The notes below the pieces were generated by a model. The model was given only the letters and a program-made list of their open reading frames with translations, was not told the origin of the DNA and did not search any database. A stretch of 64,000 nt of DNA from the NCBI RefSeq assembly GCF_002076895.1, contig NZ_CP020465.1, forward strand, positions 2,666,001 to 2,730,000, read 5' to 3'. Each line of letters opens with the position of its first letter. The stretch's first letter is position 1. A program made the translations under genes and the position numbers. The stretch is from Cognaticolwellia beringensis. Lineage in GTDB: Bacteria > Pseudomonadota > Gammaproteobacteria > Enterobacterales > Alteromonadaceae. Shown here piece after piece: positions 1 to 10,298 of this stretch.

Positions 1-2014
1 GTTTTATCTGTGCCTTGTATTGATAAAAAGGTAATTTGTGGCATTAATGTTGTTGGGCCGCCGACTATATTTTGTAACTTGTCTAATGCTTTTAAGTGGT
101 TATTTGGTGTATCTGGATTTTCTAAATTATTGTCTGTTACTAATACCGGCGCCATCTTTTGTTTTAATAACTGGTATAGCTCCTGCTTGGGCTGTTTAGT
201 TTGGTAGTTTATGCCAGAAGGTTGCGAAAATAATTTGTGTGGTGCCATTAAATATTCACGTTGGCTGCCTGATACGCCTTGATACCATTTGTTTAATTCA
301 GCTTTTCGAGTGTCAGGTGGTAATAATGCAAGAAAGTTAAATTCGCCTTCTATCCGCAGAAAATCCATATATAAACGCGTATTTAATTGATGACCTATAT
401 TGCCATAAACATCAAAACCTGCGGCTAATAAATAGTGAATTCGCTCTAGCAAGCCATAGTCGATTACCCAAGACGTTTGTGGCTCTCGACCGACTAAGCC
501 TTTAACTACCGTTGCAGAGTCAATATGCCGAAAGATAGTCAATGCAGCATTTGTGTTGTCGCCGTCACCATCCCAAATTTGATCAGTCGTTAGATGTTCT
601 CCATTGGGAAATGCTCGATTCATCTTAATGGCTTTATTATGCATGAATGTTCGCTGAAGTTTAGAGTACTTTAGCCAATTGGTTAGAATGTAGGCGTTAC
701 TTTCCGCGGCAGAAGGTAGGGCCAATTTATCTTGTTGATCGTTATAAAATGCCGAGTGTTCCTTGGCATGTAATTCATTGGGATTAACAAAAAACACCCA
801 AAAGCGGTCGTTAATCACATTTAAGGCAACTTGCCCACGACACACCGGACTTTTGATGAAGTTCATAATGGTAAATTCTGCTTCTTCTAGCAAAAATTTA
901 TAGCGTGCTACTGAAGGTATTGCTTCAAAGGACTTAAAGGGGTTTGAAGCGACTTCTGGCTTATAAGAAGGTAAAGCTGTTACTTGATAGTTATCTTGAA
1001 AAAATAATTGAGTATATTTTATCAAGCGGTCATTGTTTAACGCATACGGCATGTGAGTTTTTTCTAAAATGGTGCCACGCTCGCGCCATAGTCGGTAATA
1101 AACTCGCTCTACGCCGGGTTCGTCATAAGGTCGGCGAGTGGCAATAGTGTCGATAGGTTGTCCAGGAGGCGTTCGTGAACGAACGACTTTAAAAAACTCG
1201 CCAGCAGGCAATTCAGAAAAATAAAGGTGGGCTATAAACCAATGCTCGTAAAGGTAACGGCTTACAAGTCTTTCTTTTAATGAATCACCGTTTAAGAAGC
1301 TTTCCCATGTTGCTATTTGTACTTTATATGTATTATCTAATGGTAGCAGTGGCGCCATTTTTGCGCCGTTACGCAACCATTCCTGCAAAATTTCATCTTC
1401 AGGCTGTGACAGGGCGGGTAAGCCAAACGGCATGCCCCAGTCGGGAAAATTTTGTGCATAACTGTCCATTTCAACATCAGTCGGGCATTGCTGAGCTCTA
1501 TCTAAGGAGAAGTTGAATTGTTTGGGTAATATTTTACCCTTAGGCATTGGGTGCTGTTGTTTAAGCGATAACAACCTAGACATTACACCCGCTTGCTGAT
1601 TAAGTGCTGGGGATTGTTGGCGCTCGTTAAGTACGCCATAAAATTCGTTATTGCGCCAAGCTTCTGTACTGTCGTGATCAATGAATAAACGCTTTGGTGT
1701 CGCGGCGGTTAAACGGGTTCCATCATACACTAACGCTTTGTTAGCACCACGGTCGATGCCTTGCGGGGATGATAATTTTAACTGACAAGGCGCGTCGTAA
1801 CAGCCATGACAAACAACACAACGCTGCTCAATTAGTGGCTGTACCTGTTGATGATAAAATTCGGCTTGTGTTGAGTTATTAACGACCATTCGTGCTTGAG
1901 GCTCTGCGGTGCCAAACATATCATCAAATTGGCTGTTGGCTATCATGGCGCAACCACCCAAAATTGCGATGATGGTTATAAGTAAAGCTGTTTTAGACTT
2001 CGGAAAAAATTTCA
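1..2014 (-). CDS. cti: Fatty acid cis/trans isomerase (partial, C-terminus outside window)
   Basis: I translated this frame by hand from the ATG whose complement lies at 2012-2014. It stays open for about 671 codons to the left edge, so the C-terminus is missing; the Pseudomonas enzyme is about 766 residues. The N-terminus has a hydrophobic signal segment ending in LGGC (C22), so it may be a lipoprotein. It is followed by a c-type heme motif CVVCH at residues 66-70, the hallmark of Cti. The family acts in the periplasm and converts cis-unsaturated acyl chains of existing phospholipids to trans, stiffening the membrane under solvent or temperature stress. The rest of the frame also reads like Cti. 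The gene is divergent from the FAH-family gene at 2310. No strong Shine-Dalgarno precedes the ATG. Confidence 0.88.
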
Positions 2015-2309
2015 TAGCAGAGAAAATACTTATAGGTTGATGTAATGTGACAATAAAGCCCGGTATTATAAACGAAATATCAGGGGCAACGCTACCTACC
2101 CAAAACTACCTGAGCGGCATGATGAGTTAATACGAGCCTACAATATATTAGGATCATGTTGTAAAGTTTAATATTTATTATATTAATCCTCCATTTATTC
2201 AAAGTTTCCCGTCTAAGCTTTAACTAGAAACTGGTGTGTTATCAATGTAGAGTTAACTTTATCTTTATTACTTCTGCACTAAAAAGCATCGACTAAAAAG
2301 TTAACGCCT

Positions 2310-3092
2310 ATGACACCAGAAAAGTTTACAGAAGCTGCAGAGCAATTTTTAGCACGAAGAGTTCCCGGCACAAAAGCTTACAGTTTAGCTGATACTTTAA
2401 AACCGCTAACCATTGAAGAGGCATTAGCGGTTCAACAGGAAATAATTAAGCTTCGCCCTGACGTTGTAGCAGGTTGGAAATGTTTATTACCGTTGGCTGA
2501 AGACAAGCTTATTATTGCGCCAATTTTCAGTGAAACCATGCAAAAGGGTGATCAGTGTTGGTTAATGAAAGACAATACTAAGGTTCGAATTGAGCCTGAA
2601 ATTGCCTTTGTACTAAGCAAAGACTTACCTGCACGAGATGAAGAATACTCTGAAGCTGAAATAGATCAGGCTATTGGCAGTTGTCATATGGCGTTAGAGT
2701 TAATACAAAGTCGTTTCGCCGATGACTCAGATGCAGTTTTCCCTGAACGCTTGGCAGACTGTTTAGTAAACCAAGGGTTATATATTGGTCCTGAAATTGA
2801 TAAAACAACAGCATTTTCTGCTAGTAAATTTCATATTTTTATAAGTCAAACTGAGCAAAGTGGTGAGTTAAGCGAGCAAAAATTTGATGGTGTTCATCCT
2901 AACCCATTACCGCAATTACCGGTTTATTGGGCGATAAACTTTATGACAAAACGTGGTACTACATTCAAGCAAGGCGAAGCATTAACAACAGGTTCGTTCG
3001 CGGGTGTAGTTGAATTGAATTTTGATAAAAAAACCTACATTGAATATGCAGGTATTGGTAAATTCGACGTTATTTTTAAAGAACTGGTTTAA
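2310..3092 (+). CDS. 2-keto-4-pentenoate hydratase-like protein (FAH superfamily)
   Basis: The 260-residue protein has the length and layout of MhpD-type hydratases in the fumarylacetoacetate hydrolase superfamily. Visible signatures are VAGWK near residue 53, the metal-site region RIEPEIAFVLSKDLP near residues 93-107, and GSFAGVVELNF near the C-terminus. Family members hydrate 2-hydroxypenta-2,4-dienoate-type compounds or decarboxylate related 2-oxo acids, using Mg2+. No aromatic meta-cleavage genes are nearby, so the substrate here is unknown and the name should stay general. The gene stands alone and converges on the AEC transporter gene; a strong hairpin at 3128-3154 lies between them. 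Confidence 0.75.
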   Translation: MTPEKFTEAAEQFLARRVPGTKAYSLADTLKPLTIEEALAVQQEIIKLRPDVVAGWKCLLPLAEDKLIIAPIFSETMQKGDQCWLMKDNTKVRIEPEIAFVLSKDLPARDEEYSEAEIDQAIGSCHMALELIQSRFADDSDAVFPERLADCLVNQGLYIGPEIDKTTAFSASKFHIFISQTEQSGELSEQKFDGVHPNPLPQLPVYWAINFMTKRGTTFKQGEALTTGSFAGVVELNFDKKTYIEYAGIGKFDVIFKELV

Positions 3093-3127
3093 TCATCGAC
3101 TTTTCATAAAATATTAATCACTTCAAC

Positions 3128-3154
3128 CGAGTTACCTGCAATGCAGTTAACTCG
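3128..3154. terminator. Hairpin between convergent genes, probable terminator
   Basis: Perfect 7-bp outer arms CGAGTTA/TAACTCG enclose an inner CTGC-AAT-GCAG stem, separated by a single unpaired C and T. It lies between the ends of the FAH-family gene and the AEC gene. The downstream sequence on the + strand is A/T-rich but lacks a clean T-run, so termination is likely rather than certain. Confidence 0.5.
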
Positions 3155-3208
3155 ATTATTTAGCACGCTTATTTTATCAGTAAACCTAATAAAAATATTT
3201 TACTAAAG

Positions 3209-4165
3209 CTAAATTAACGCGAAAGATTTGAGAATAGCTAAGCCAATGCTGACGGTTAACAATGACGCCACTGTACTCATCACAATAATATTGGCGGCTA
3301 ATGTTTCATTACCTTTCATGGCCTTTACCATTATGTAGCTTGCGGCAGCTGTGGGTGTGCTAGACATTAAAAATAGTATCCCCAAATCCATTGGTGAAAA
3401 GCCACTCGCATAACCGATAGAAGTAATGATAATAGGCGTTACAATCAGTTTGGCGATAACCGCTGCTGAGGCAACAGTTTTAGTGCCTTTCATATCAGAA
3501 AACGACAAAGTAGCACCAATACAAAGTAGCGCTAAAGGTAGGGTAAGTTGGCCTAAGTAATCGCCTGTTTGCATTAATACGGGGTGTACCGGGATATGCA
3601 GTAAGTTAATCATAATACCGAGCACAATACCTATGATTAGTGGGTTTTTAGTGATATTGACCATCATTGCGATTACATTAAGTTTTTTATCCGTTAGCGT
3701 TGTCGTTAAGGTGTAAATAGACAAAATGTTATACACCAGTGACAGTATTGACATAACAATAGACGCTTTAGCAATACCAGCTTCCCCATACAAGTTGACA
3801 CAAAGTGCTAAGCCCACAACAGCTAAATTCCCTCGAAAAGCGCCTTGCACATACACGCCTTTATCACGCGGATTTTTAACAAAAACAAAGGCAGTTAGCG
3901 TTAACAACACAAAAACCAGTAAAGTGGAAAGCGATGCGCTTGCAATGGTGGCAGGGTCAAACACAGTAGCAATATCAGTTCTTATCATACTCATGCCCAA
4001 CAACACAGGGAGTGAAATTTTAAACACCAGTATTGATGATTGATCGACAAAGGCTTGTCCAATTATGCCGTAGTGTTTAAGGATAACGCCTAGCACAACC
4101 ATCATAAAAATTGGGCCGGTAACAGAGAAAGAGAAATTGAGAGTAGATAGGAATTCAGTTAGCAC
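3209..4165 (-). CDS. AEC family transporter (auxin efflux carrier / malate permease type)
   Basis: The 318-residue protein is built of about ten hydrophobic segments, with the typical AEC arrangement of two five-helix halves. Recognisable pieces are the N-terminal GPIFMMVVLGVILK and the later LALLCIGATLSF. Characterised bacterial members of this family (for example MdcF or MleP) move malonate, malate or other carboxylates across the inner membrane. No neighbouring metabolic gene identifies the substrate. It is a single gene transcribed toward the FAH-family gene. The 272 bp upstream, before the + strand DUF3016 gene at 4438, show no obvious operator. Confidence 0.85.
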   Translation of the reverse strand: MLTEFLSTLNFSFSVTGPIFMMVVLGVILKHYGIIGQAFVDQSSILVFKISLPVLLGMSMIRTDIATVFDPATIASASLSTLLVFVLLTLTAFVFVKNPRDKGVYVQGAFRGNLAVVGLALCVNLYGEAGIAKASIVMSILSLVYNILSIYTLTTTLTDKKLNVIAMMVNITKNPLIIGIVLGIMINLLHIPVHPVLMQTGDYLGQLTLPLALLCIGATLSFSDMKGTKTVASAAVIAKLIVTPIIITSIGYASGFSPMDLGILFLMSSTPTAAASYIMVKAMKGNETLAANIIVMSTVASLLTVSIGLAILKSFALI

Positions 4166-4437
4166 AGTTAGCTCAGTTATTTAGGTGGAAATAAGAAAGT
4201 GCACGGTTAACGAAAAGCGCTTTGCTTTTATGGCACTACAGTGTAGCGATTAAATAGCCGTTAAATCAATAGTTTTGGCTGTGGCATGTTCTAAGCTAAA
4301 TCCATTCAGGAGTTTATTTTCATCAAATATTGCAGAATTTAAATAGTGTCAAATTGAAACGAAAAAAAGCTCAGTCAGTGAAACGAGCATCTTGAAGTAG
4401 TTTAGGTATATACTTAAGTAAATAAAGAGGATGAATC

Positions 4438-4938
4438 ATGACTAAAATTATTACATGTTTGTTGAGCTTGGCAATCGTTATAAGCCAAAATACGGCAGTT
4501 CAAGCCGCACAAGTTGAAGTTAAATGGACAAATCCTGATAAATATACGGATGTTGATGCTGGCGAAGAACACCGTCAACACTTTAAAGATAGAACTTTTA
4601 AAGCGTTTGAAAAGCACTTTGCTAAGTTGGCCGAATTGTTACCTGAAAATCAGAAGCTAATTTTTGATATTACTAATGTAGATTTAGCTGGTGATGTTAA
4701 TTTTGGTGGTGTAAAGCGTATTCGTATTGTAAAAGATTTGTTTTTTCCACGTATGGAATTTAGTTATCAATTATTAAATGCTGATAATAGCGTGATTAAA
4801 AGCGAAGAAGTTTCCCTAAAAGATATGGGTTTTATGATGCATAGTGGTTTGAGATATCGTAATCAAACCTTAGGCTACGAAAAAGAGATGCTTGATGATT
4901 GGTTTAAAAAGACCTTTGAAAATGAGATGGTCAAGTAG
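4438..4938 (+). CDS. DUF3016 domain-containing secreted protein
   Basis: The 166-residue protein begins with a signal peptide (hydrophobic stretch after MTKIIT, likely cleavage after VQAA near residue 24). The mature part starts QVEVKWTNPDKYTDVDAG and contains FGGVKRIRIVKDLFFPRMEF, the pattern I associate with DUF3016, a family of periplasmic proteins of unknown function in gammaproteobacteria. The start is supported by AGAGGA nine bases upstream of the ATG. The gene is followed directly by a strong terminator, so it is probably monocistronic. No function is known to me. Confidence 0.8.
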   Translation: MTKIITCLLSLAIVISQNTAVQAAQVEVKWTNPDKYTDVDAGEEHRQHFKDRTFKAFEKHFAKLAELLPENQKLIFDITNVDLAGDVNFGGVKRIRIVKDLFFPRMEFSYQLLNADNSVIKSEEVSLKDMGFMMHSGLRYRNQTLGYEKEMLDDWFKKTFENEMVK

Positions 4939-4954
4939 CGAGGCGATTTAGGCA

Positions 4955-4985
4955 CAAAAAAAACGCAGCTTAGCTGCGTTTTTTA
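4955..4985. terminator. Bidirectional Rho-independent terminator
   Basis: The stem AACGCAGCT / AGCTGCGTT has a one-base loop region and is flanked by an A-run on the left and a T-run on the right. It can therefore terminate both the DUF3016 gene (+) and the small gene ending at 5003 (-). Confidence 0.9.
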
Positions 4986-5002
4986 TTGTAGCAATCGTGT
5001 TT

Positions 5003-5299
5003 CTAGCTTTGTTCAAATTTAGCTAAAACGGTAAATAACTGCTCAATCTTTTTGACAATATCGATCAGTGCTTGCTGATCTGAAGTTTTTTGCCAATAAA
5101 TTAAATCATTCGCGACTTCTTCAACATAAGGTTGAAAAGTATTTGCTGAACATTTAAAGCCAGAATCTTTGGTAAATATGGCTGCAAAGCCTGCTTGTTT
5201 AGCTTCACGTAGTGTTGTTAACGTGGCGTCTGCTGCTAGTGATTGCTTTAAAATTATCGAAATATTATCAATTAATTGTTTGTGTACGGCTTCGCTCAT
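5003..5299 (-). CDS. Hypothetical protein, 98 residues
   Basis: A small soluble protein, predicted largely alpha-helical, without signal peptide or membrane segment. It contains a single Cys (KCSANTF, near residue 50). It resembles no family I can name. It shares strand with epmB (174 bp upstream of its start), but the gap is wide enough for its own promoter. It ends at the shared bidirectional terminator at 4955-4985. The complete frame and the close fit between two annotated neighbours make it a likely real gene. Confidence 0.65.
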   Translation of the reverse strand: MSEAVHKQLIDNISIILKQSLAADATLTTLREAKQAGFAAIFTKDSGFKCSANTFQPYVEEVANDLIYWQKTSDQQALIDIVKKIEQLFTVLAKFEQS

Positions 5300-5473
5300 A
5301 ATGACTCATTTTCGTGTTGTATTTCCAATGGCGTTATTATGCCAAATTGATTAGGTTTTTGTTAGTCCTGCTGCAATTTCTCTGACAAGTTTCAATTTTT
5401 AATAACAGGACAATAGCCGCATCGATTACAAAACGGTTAATTCTTTTAATTCTGTGTATTTAAATCGGAACTG

Positions 5474-6502
5474 TTATGTCAAATTAATGGGAGTTTTGTT
5501 CGCTTCTCCTGCTATTTCTCTAACAAGTTTTGGCATTAAATACCCGGGCAATATGGCCATCAATTCCAATGTGATTCTTTTTGCCTCTGATTCGCTTAAG
5601 TCGAAATGGGCCACGCCTTGCACTTTATCAAACAAATGAAGGTAATAAGGCACAATGCCGACATCAAATAAGCGTTCACTTAATTCAGCTAATGTACTGG
5701 CGTTGTCATTTATACCTTTTAACAATACGCTTTGATTAAACAGTGGTATTCTTGCGGCAAGCAAAGGTTCAAGGGCTTGCGAAACATTGTTGTCGATTTC
5801 ATTGGCGTGATTAACATGAAAAACGATCACAGGTTTAAGCCTGGTTAGACTTAATGCCTTGACTAAAGCTGGGGTAATTCGTTGAGGAATAACAATGGGC
5901 AAGCGGGTATGAATACGCAAACGGGTAATATGTGGGATTTTTTCAATTTCAGTCATTAGCCATTGTAGGTGTTCGTCATTAGCCATTAATGGATCGCCAC
6001 CACTAAAAATAACTTCGTTGATCTCTACATGACTTTCAATATAGTCAAGCGCTTGCTGCCATCTTGCTTTGTTAGGGCTGTTGTCAGCATAAGGAAAATG
6101 GCGACGAAAACAGTAGCGGCAATTAATCGCACAACCCGTTTTAACCATCATTAACACGCGATGTTTATATTTATGCAGTAATCCTGGTGCCACAGTGTCA
6201 TGTTCTTCCAGTGGATCTTCATTATATCCGTCAGTAATTGAGAATTCTAAATCCAATGGCATGACTTGTTTTAGAATAGGGTCGTTAATGTCGCCTTTTT
6301 TAATGCGAGACAATAATGGGCGTGGGACACGGACCGGAAATAGTTTACGAGCAGCAAAGTGCTGTTGATAGTTTTCTGGTGAAATATCGACCAACTCTAG
6401 TAAGGTTTTTGGATCGGTAATAACATTTGCTAATTCTTTTTGCCAAGAAGTGTGCAATTTCTCGGTGATTTGGGTTATTATTTGCGGCATTTCTATATTC
6501 AA
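5474..6502 (-). CDS. epmB: EF-P beta-lysylation protein EpmB (lysine 2,3-aminomutase homologue)
   Basis: This 342-residue radical-SAM enzyme converts (S)-alpha-lysine to (R)-beta-lysine, which EpmA then attaches to Lys34 of elongation factor P. The [4Fe-4S] motif is CAINCRYC with C124, C128 and C131, followed by FRRHFPY and the SGGDPL glycine motif. The C-terminal part with DKVQGVAHF carries the PLP-binding region. The start used is a TTG at 6502, preceded by AAAGG seven bases upstream; an in-frame ATG at 6490 lacks a Shine-Dalgarno at the right distance. It is divergent from efp with only 46 bp between starts, so the modifier and its target probably share a control region. EpmA is not in the window. 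Confidence 0.95.
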   Translation of the reverse strand: MNIEMPQIITQITEKLHTSWQKELANVITDPKTLLELVDISPENYQQHFAARKLFPVRVPRPLLSRIKKGDINDPILKQVMPLDLEFSITDGYNEDPLEEHDTVAPGLLHKYKHRVLMMVKTGCAINCRYCFRRHFPYADNSPNKARWQQALDYIESHVEINEVIFSGGDPLMANDEHLQWLMTEIEKIPHITRLRIHTRLPIVIPQRITPALVKALSLTRLKPVIVFHVNHANEIDNNVSQALEPLLAARIPLFNQSVLLKGINDNASTLAELSERLFDVGIVPYYLHLFDKVQGVAHFDLSESEAKRITLELMAILPGYLMPKLVREIAGEANKTPINLT

Positions 6503-6548
6503 TTTTTAACCTTTACGTGTACTGCGTGAACGAGCGAGCATAATAATT

Positions 6549-7118
6549 ATGGCTAATTTTAGCACTAACCAGTTCAAAGCTGGACTTAAATTAATGATTG
6601 ATGGTGAACCTTGTAACATTATCGATAATGAAATCGTAAAACCAGGTAAAGGGCAAGCATTTAACCGTATTAAAATTCGTAAGTTAATATCTGGCAAGGT
6701 ATTAGAGAAAACTTATAAATCAGGTGAAAGTGTTGAAGGCGCTGATGTTATGGACTCAGAGCTAGGCTATTTATATGCCGATGGTGAGTTTTGGCATTTT
6801 ATGAACAACGAAACCTTTGAGCAAATTGCCGCTGATGAAAAAGCAGTTGGCGATGTAGCTAAGTGGCTAGCAGAAGGCGATGTTTGTACCATTACCTTTT
6901 GGAACGGCAACCCTATCTCAGTTGATCCACCAAACTTTGTTGAATTAGAAATTACAGAAACTGACCCTGGCCTTAAAGGTGATACGGCAGGTACTGGCGG
7001 CAAACCAGCAACATTGGTTACTGGTGCGGTTGTTCGTGTACCATTATTTGTGCAAATTGGTGATGTGGTGAAAGTTGATACACGCACAGGTGACTATGTT
7101 TCACGTGCAAGTAAATAA
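6549..7118 (+). CDS. efp: Translation elongation factor P
   Basis: The 189-residue protein has the three-domain EF-P layout. Lys34 sits in the loop KPGKGQA (K34 by direct count), the residue modified by EpmA/EpmB in gammaproteobacteria. The C-terminal signature [17 protein letters not shown] is present. EF-P enters the ribosomal E site and rescues stalling at consecutive prolines. The divergent epmB gene supports the beta-lysyl modification route rather than rhamnosylation. A terminator follows at 7164-7194, so it is a single-gene transcript. Confidence 0.98.
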   Translation: MANFSTNQFKAGLKLMIDGEPCNIIDNEIVKPGKGQAFNRIKIRKLISGKVLEKTYKSGESVEGADVMDSELGYLYADGEFWHFMNNETFEQIAADEKAVGDVAKWLAEGDVCTITFWNGNPISVDPPNFVELEITETDPGLKGDTAGTGGKPATLVTGAVVRVPLFVQIGDVVKVDTRTGDYVSRASK

Positions 7119-7163
7119 CCCTTTGTTATCAAGTTAACTTCAATCTAGCAGTTAGATAAATTG

Positions 7164-7194
7164 AAAAGCTCACTTTTGTGAGTTTTTTTTTTTT
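7164..7194 (+). terminator. Rho-independent terminator of efp
   Basis: Stem CTCAC-TTTT-GTGAG (7169-7182), extended by A-T pairing, is followed by twelve T residues. Confidence 0.9.
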
Positions 7195-7218
7195 CATACT
7201 CTGACTTTGTACTCGCTA

Positions 7219-7560
7219 CTATACGTGCTCTGAAGGCGGCACTCGTGAAGTGCGACCGTCTGGCCAATCAGTAAACGGGAATGGGTAGGTTTCAGAATTA
7301 ATCGTTAAAAATTGATTAATTTGGTAACTATAGCTATTTAAACTTTGCCCAAGCGCTAAAAACTGGCTATTAGGTTTATTAGTAAATAGCATAGTAATAA
7401 ATTGGAAAATGGCGATTAGGGTAATAAAAAGGCGAATAAATCCACTAATAAAGCCAAAGCACAGCATGGCTAATCCACGTTGCCAAATACCGGGGTTTTT
7501 CCATGACTTTTCTGTGGTTTTATCTTCGTCGAATAATTCATTTTCTAAATCAGCTCTCAT
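7219..7560 (-). CDS. DUF4389 domain-containing membrane protein
   Basis: The open frame extends upstream to 7650, but the ATG at 7560 has GGAG six bases upstream, and the protein from there (MRADLENELFDEDK, 113 residues) matches family start patterns better. After a charged N-terminus there is one long hydrophobic region (LAMLCFGFISGFIRLFITLI), probably one or two membrane helices, then FITMLFTNKPN and a C-terminus ending near PFPFTDWPDG. These features are characteristic of DUF4389, inner-membrane proteins of unknown function. It lies alone between the efp terminator and the terminator of the peptidase gene. Confidence 0.8.
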   Translation of the reverse strand: MRADLENELFDEDKTTEKSWKNPGIWQRGLAMLCFGFISGFIRLFITLIAIFQFITMLFTNKPNSQFLALGQSLNSYSYQINQFLTINSETYPFPFTDWPDGRTSRVPPSEHV

Positions 7561-7733
7561 ACATAACTCCAAATTATAGTGTCTAAATTCATTTGCTATA
7601 AATGTTGATAATGCAAAGTCGAAGCCATTATTTATATCTATATTTATCAATTATTTAATATGGTTTTGTTTTGCTCTACTTGTTAATACAATAACTATTT
7701 AGTGAAAAGCACTAACTATCGACAAGAAAGTAA

Positions 7734-7757
7734 AAAGCCTGCATTTGCAGGCTTTCA
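7734..7757 (-). terminator. Rho-independent terminator of the S9 peptidase gene
   Basis: Stem AAAGCCTGCA/TGCAGGCTTT with a short loop. On the minus strand it is followed by a short T-run, and it lies about 45 bases past the stop at 7801. Confidence 0.8.
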
Positions 7758-7800
7758 AATATATCAGCGTGTTTATAGCGTTATCGTGATACCAGAACAA

Positions 7801-10119
7801 TCACTTTAAATGTTCATTAAAATAATTTGTCATCATGGTTTTTAAATGTAGCGTTGTGCCTTCACCTTCGCGTATACCGTGGCTGCGATTTGGGTACGAC
7901 ATAAAATCAAACTGACGGTTATGCTTTATTAACTCATTAATTAATCGTTCAGTGCCTTGGTAATGCACGTTATCGTCGCCCGTACCGTGAATGAGTAATA
8001 ATTTACCTTGTAGATTTTTAGCATGAGTGATCGGTGAACCTTGCTTATAGCCTTCGGCATAATCTGTTAATAACCCAGAATAACGTTCTTGATAGATACT
8101 ATCGTACAGACGCTGATCCGCAACTGGTGCTAATGATATGCCTACTTTATAAAGTTCAGGGTAACGAAATAACATATTTAAGGTCATTGAGCCGCCACCT
8201 GAATGGCCCCAAATACCGACACGGTCTAGATCAATATACGACCAACGTTCAGCCATGGCTTTAAGCGCGTCAGCTTGATCACGAGATGATAAAATACCCA
8301 CTGCGCCATAAATGGATTTACGCCATTCTCGACCTTTGGGAGCCGGTGTGCCGCGATTATCAATCGAGGCAACAATAAAGCCTTGCTCTGTTAACATTTG
8401 GTCCCAAAAATAATCGTTACCGCGCCATCTATCCTGCGCTGTTTGTCCTGCGGGTTCGCCGTAAACATAGAAAATAATCGGGTACTTTTTACTCGCGTCA
8501 AAGTCAGCAGGGCGCATGATATAGCCGTCAAGTACCACACCATCTTGTGCGGTTACCTGAAAAAATTCATGTTCAGGTTTTGCTAAGGTTGCCAGTTGTT
8601 CATTAAGTTTATTGTTGGCCATTAACTGATGTTTTTGTTGATGCCCTTCGACTTTAATCAACTGTTTTTGGCTTGGTTGAGCAAAACTAGAATGTGTATG
8701 AATAGCCCACTGACCATCTGGCGACATTTGGTAGCTATTTGAGCCTGAATATTGCTCAGGTGTTATACGTTGGTTTGATAACGTACCATCAAGCTTACTG
8801 CGATATAAATAGCGCTGAGCTACATTTTTAGGTGAGGCGATAAAATAAATCCAACCATTTTTCTCATCAATCGCTTGCAGGTCGGTAATATCAAATTCAC
8901 CCTGGGTTAAGTTAACCATGTTCGCACCATCGCGAGATACTTTGTAGATATGGCGCCAACCACTGCGTTCACTTTTCCAAATAAAATCAGTGCCATTTTC
9001 TAGCCATTTTGCGTCATCATAAAAATCTAAAAAGTTTTCTTCTTGCTCGGTTAGTATCAGGTCGACTTCACCATTATTGATATTGGTTAGATAAAGCTGG
9101 TTAGTATCTTGTTTACGATTAACATGTTGAATGAGGACTTGTTCAGAATTTCCTGACCAGTTCATTCGTGGCACATACATTTCACGTGAGTTATTAGGTA
9201 GTTTTGCCCAAGTGGTTTTAGCACTTTCTACATTAACAATGCCAATTTTAGCTAAAGCATTATCTTCGCCCACTTTGGGATAAGGAAACTTAGTTAAAGT
9301 CGGGTAAAGTTCATCGGTGTTGTTGATCATGATGAAGTCTTTACTGCCTGTCGTATCTAATTGCCAATAAGCGATACTTTTGCCATCAGGGCTCCAACGA
9401 AAGCCATCACGAATAGAAAACTCTTCTTCGTAAACCCAGTCAAATAAACCATTAATAATGCCATTGCCAGCATCGTTAGTGAGTTGCGTTATTTTGCTAT
9501 TGGTAAGTGTTTCTACATAAATATTATTATCAACCACATAAGCAACTTTTTTACCATCAGGTGAGAATTTAGCAAACATTAAGCTGCTGTCTTTCACCGA
9601 TTTACCGCCTAACTGACTTAACGTATTCGTTGACAGATTTAATATCCAATAATCACCGCGACTATTTGAACGCCAAACTTTTTTACTATTAGTATAAATA
9701 AGTACTTGCGAACGATCGTCTGACCAAATGTAATTATCGATGTCTAAGGGGGTTTCTTCGCCAGCAGGGATGAGCTGTTCTGCAAAAATGAGTATTTGAC
9801 GATTTAAGGTATTTGGATCGTAAAAAACGATATCTTTACCCATACTTTCTGTTTTTTCTGCTGCTTGGGGAGCATCTTGCTTAATTATTTTGGTTTTTTC
9901 AGACTTTTCAATAGCAGTATAGCCACTGCCATCGGCTAACCAGCGAATTTGTCCAAGCCATTGTGAAGTAAATTCACGGTCTTTATATATACGTTCAATG
10001 GTTAAAGGCACATCGGTTACACTTCTAGTTGTGGCTTGCTTTGAAGTACTCTGGCAAGCGATTAATGACGCGGATAGTACGGTTAATGTACACCACCGTG
10101 ATATTTTACTTATAAACAT
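7801..10119 (-). CDS. S9 family dipeptidyl-peptidase IV, lipoprotein type
   Basis: The 772-residue protein has a signal peptide ending in a lipobox (SLIAC, Cys about residue 22), so it is probably anchored in the outer membrane facing the periplasm. An N-terminal beta-propeller (about residues 40-480) contains the DPP IV glutamate region DWVYEEEF, which binds the substrate N-terminus. The C-terminal alpha/beta hydrolase has the nucleophile in GHSGGG (S640), the Asp in GTGDDNVHYQ and the His in SHGI. DPP IV removes X-Pro or X-Ala dipeptides from oligopeptides. This fits a marine heterotroph using dissolved protein, along with the S10 and S8 enzymes elsewhere in the window. It is a single gene ended by the terminator at 7734. 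Confidence 0.93.
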   Translation of the reverse strand: MFISKISRWCTLTVLSASLIACQSTSKQATTRSVTDVPLTIERIYKDREFTSQWLGQIRWLADGSGYTAIEKSEKTKIIKQDAPQAAEKTESMGKDIVFYDPNTLNRQILIFAEQLIPAGEETPLDIDNYIWSDDRSQVLIYTNSKKVWRSNSRGDYWILNLSTNTLSQLGGKSVKDSSLMFAKFSPDGKKVAYVVDNNIYVETLTNSKITQLTNDAGNGIINGLFDWVYEEEFSIRDGFRWSPDGKSIAYWQLDTTGSKDFIMINNTDELYPTLTKFPYPKVGEDNALAKIGIVNVESAKTTWAKLPNNSREMYVPRMNWSGNSEQVLIQHVNRKQDTNQLYLTNINNGEVDLILTEQEENFLDFYDDAKWLENGTDFIWKSERSGWRHIYKVSRDGANMVNLTQGEFDITDLQAIDEKNGWIYFIASPKNVAQRYLYRSKLDGTLSNQRITPEQYSGSNSYQMSPDGQWAIHTHSSFAQPSQKQLIKVEGHQQKHQLMANNKLNEQLATLAKPEHEFFQVTAQDGVVLDGYIMRPADFDASKKYPIIFYVYGEPAGQTAQDRWRGNDYFWDQMLTEQGFIVASIDNRGTPAPKGREWRKSIYGAVGILSSRDQADALKAMAERWSYIDLDRVGIWGHSGGGSMTLNMLFRYPELYKVGISLAPVADQRLYDSIYQERYSGLLTDYAEGYKQGSPITHAKNLQGKLLLIHGTGDDNVHYQGTERLINELIKHNRQFDFMSYPNRSHGIREGEGTTLHLKTMMTNYFNEHLK

Positions 10120-10298
10120 AGATAATCCTAAATTTTTCTATTACTTTAAGTTTTATACCATGGCAAGGCAAACGCATTCATCGCGACTTTTTGTTAGTTC
10201 ATCATTATTACCTTCTAACTTAAAGGACTTGTTATTATATGTTGAAAAAAACTAACTTGCCCCCACGTTAAGAGCACGCAATTTTTTTGAGGTTCGCT

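Noticed and set aside
3726..4043. Frame opposite the AEC transporter gene
   Set aside because: Shadow of a membrane protein gene; no start signal and no plausible product.
10287..10298. Upstream TTG start for the YadG-like ATPase
   Set aside because: It would place the only good Shine-Dalgarno inside the coding sequence; the ATG at 10299 is correctly spaced from it.
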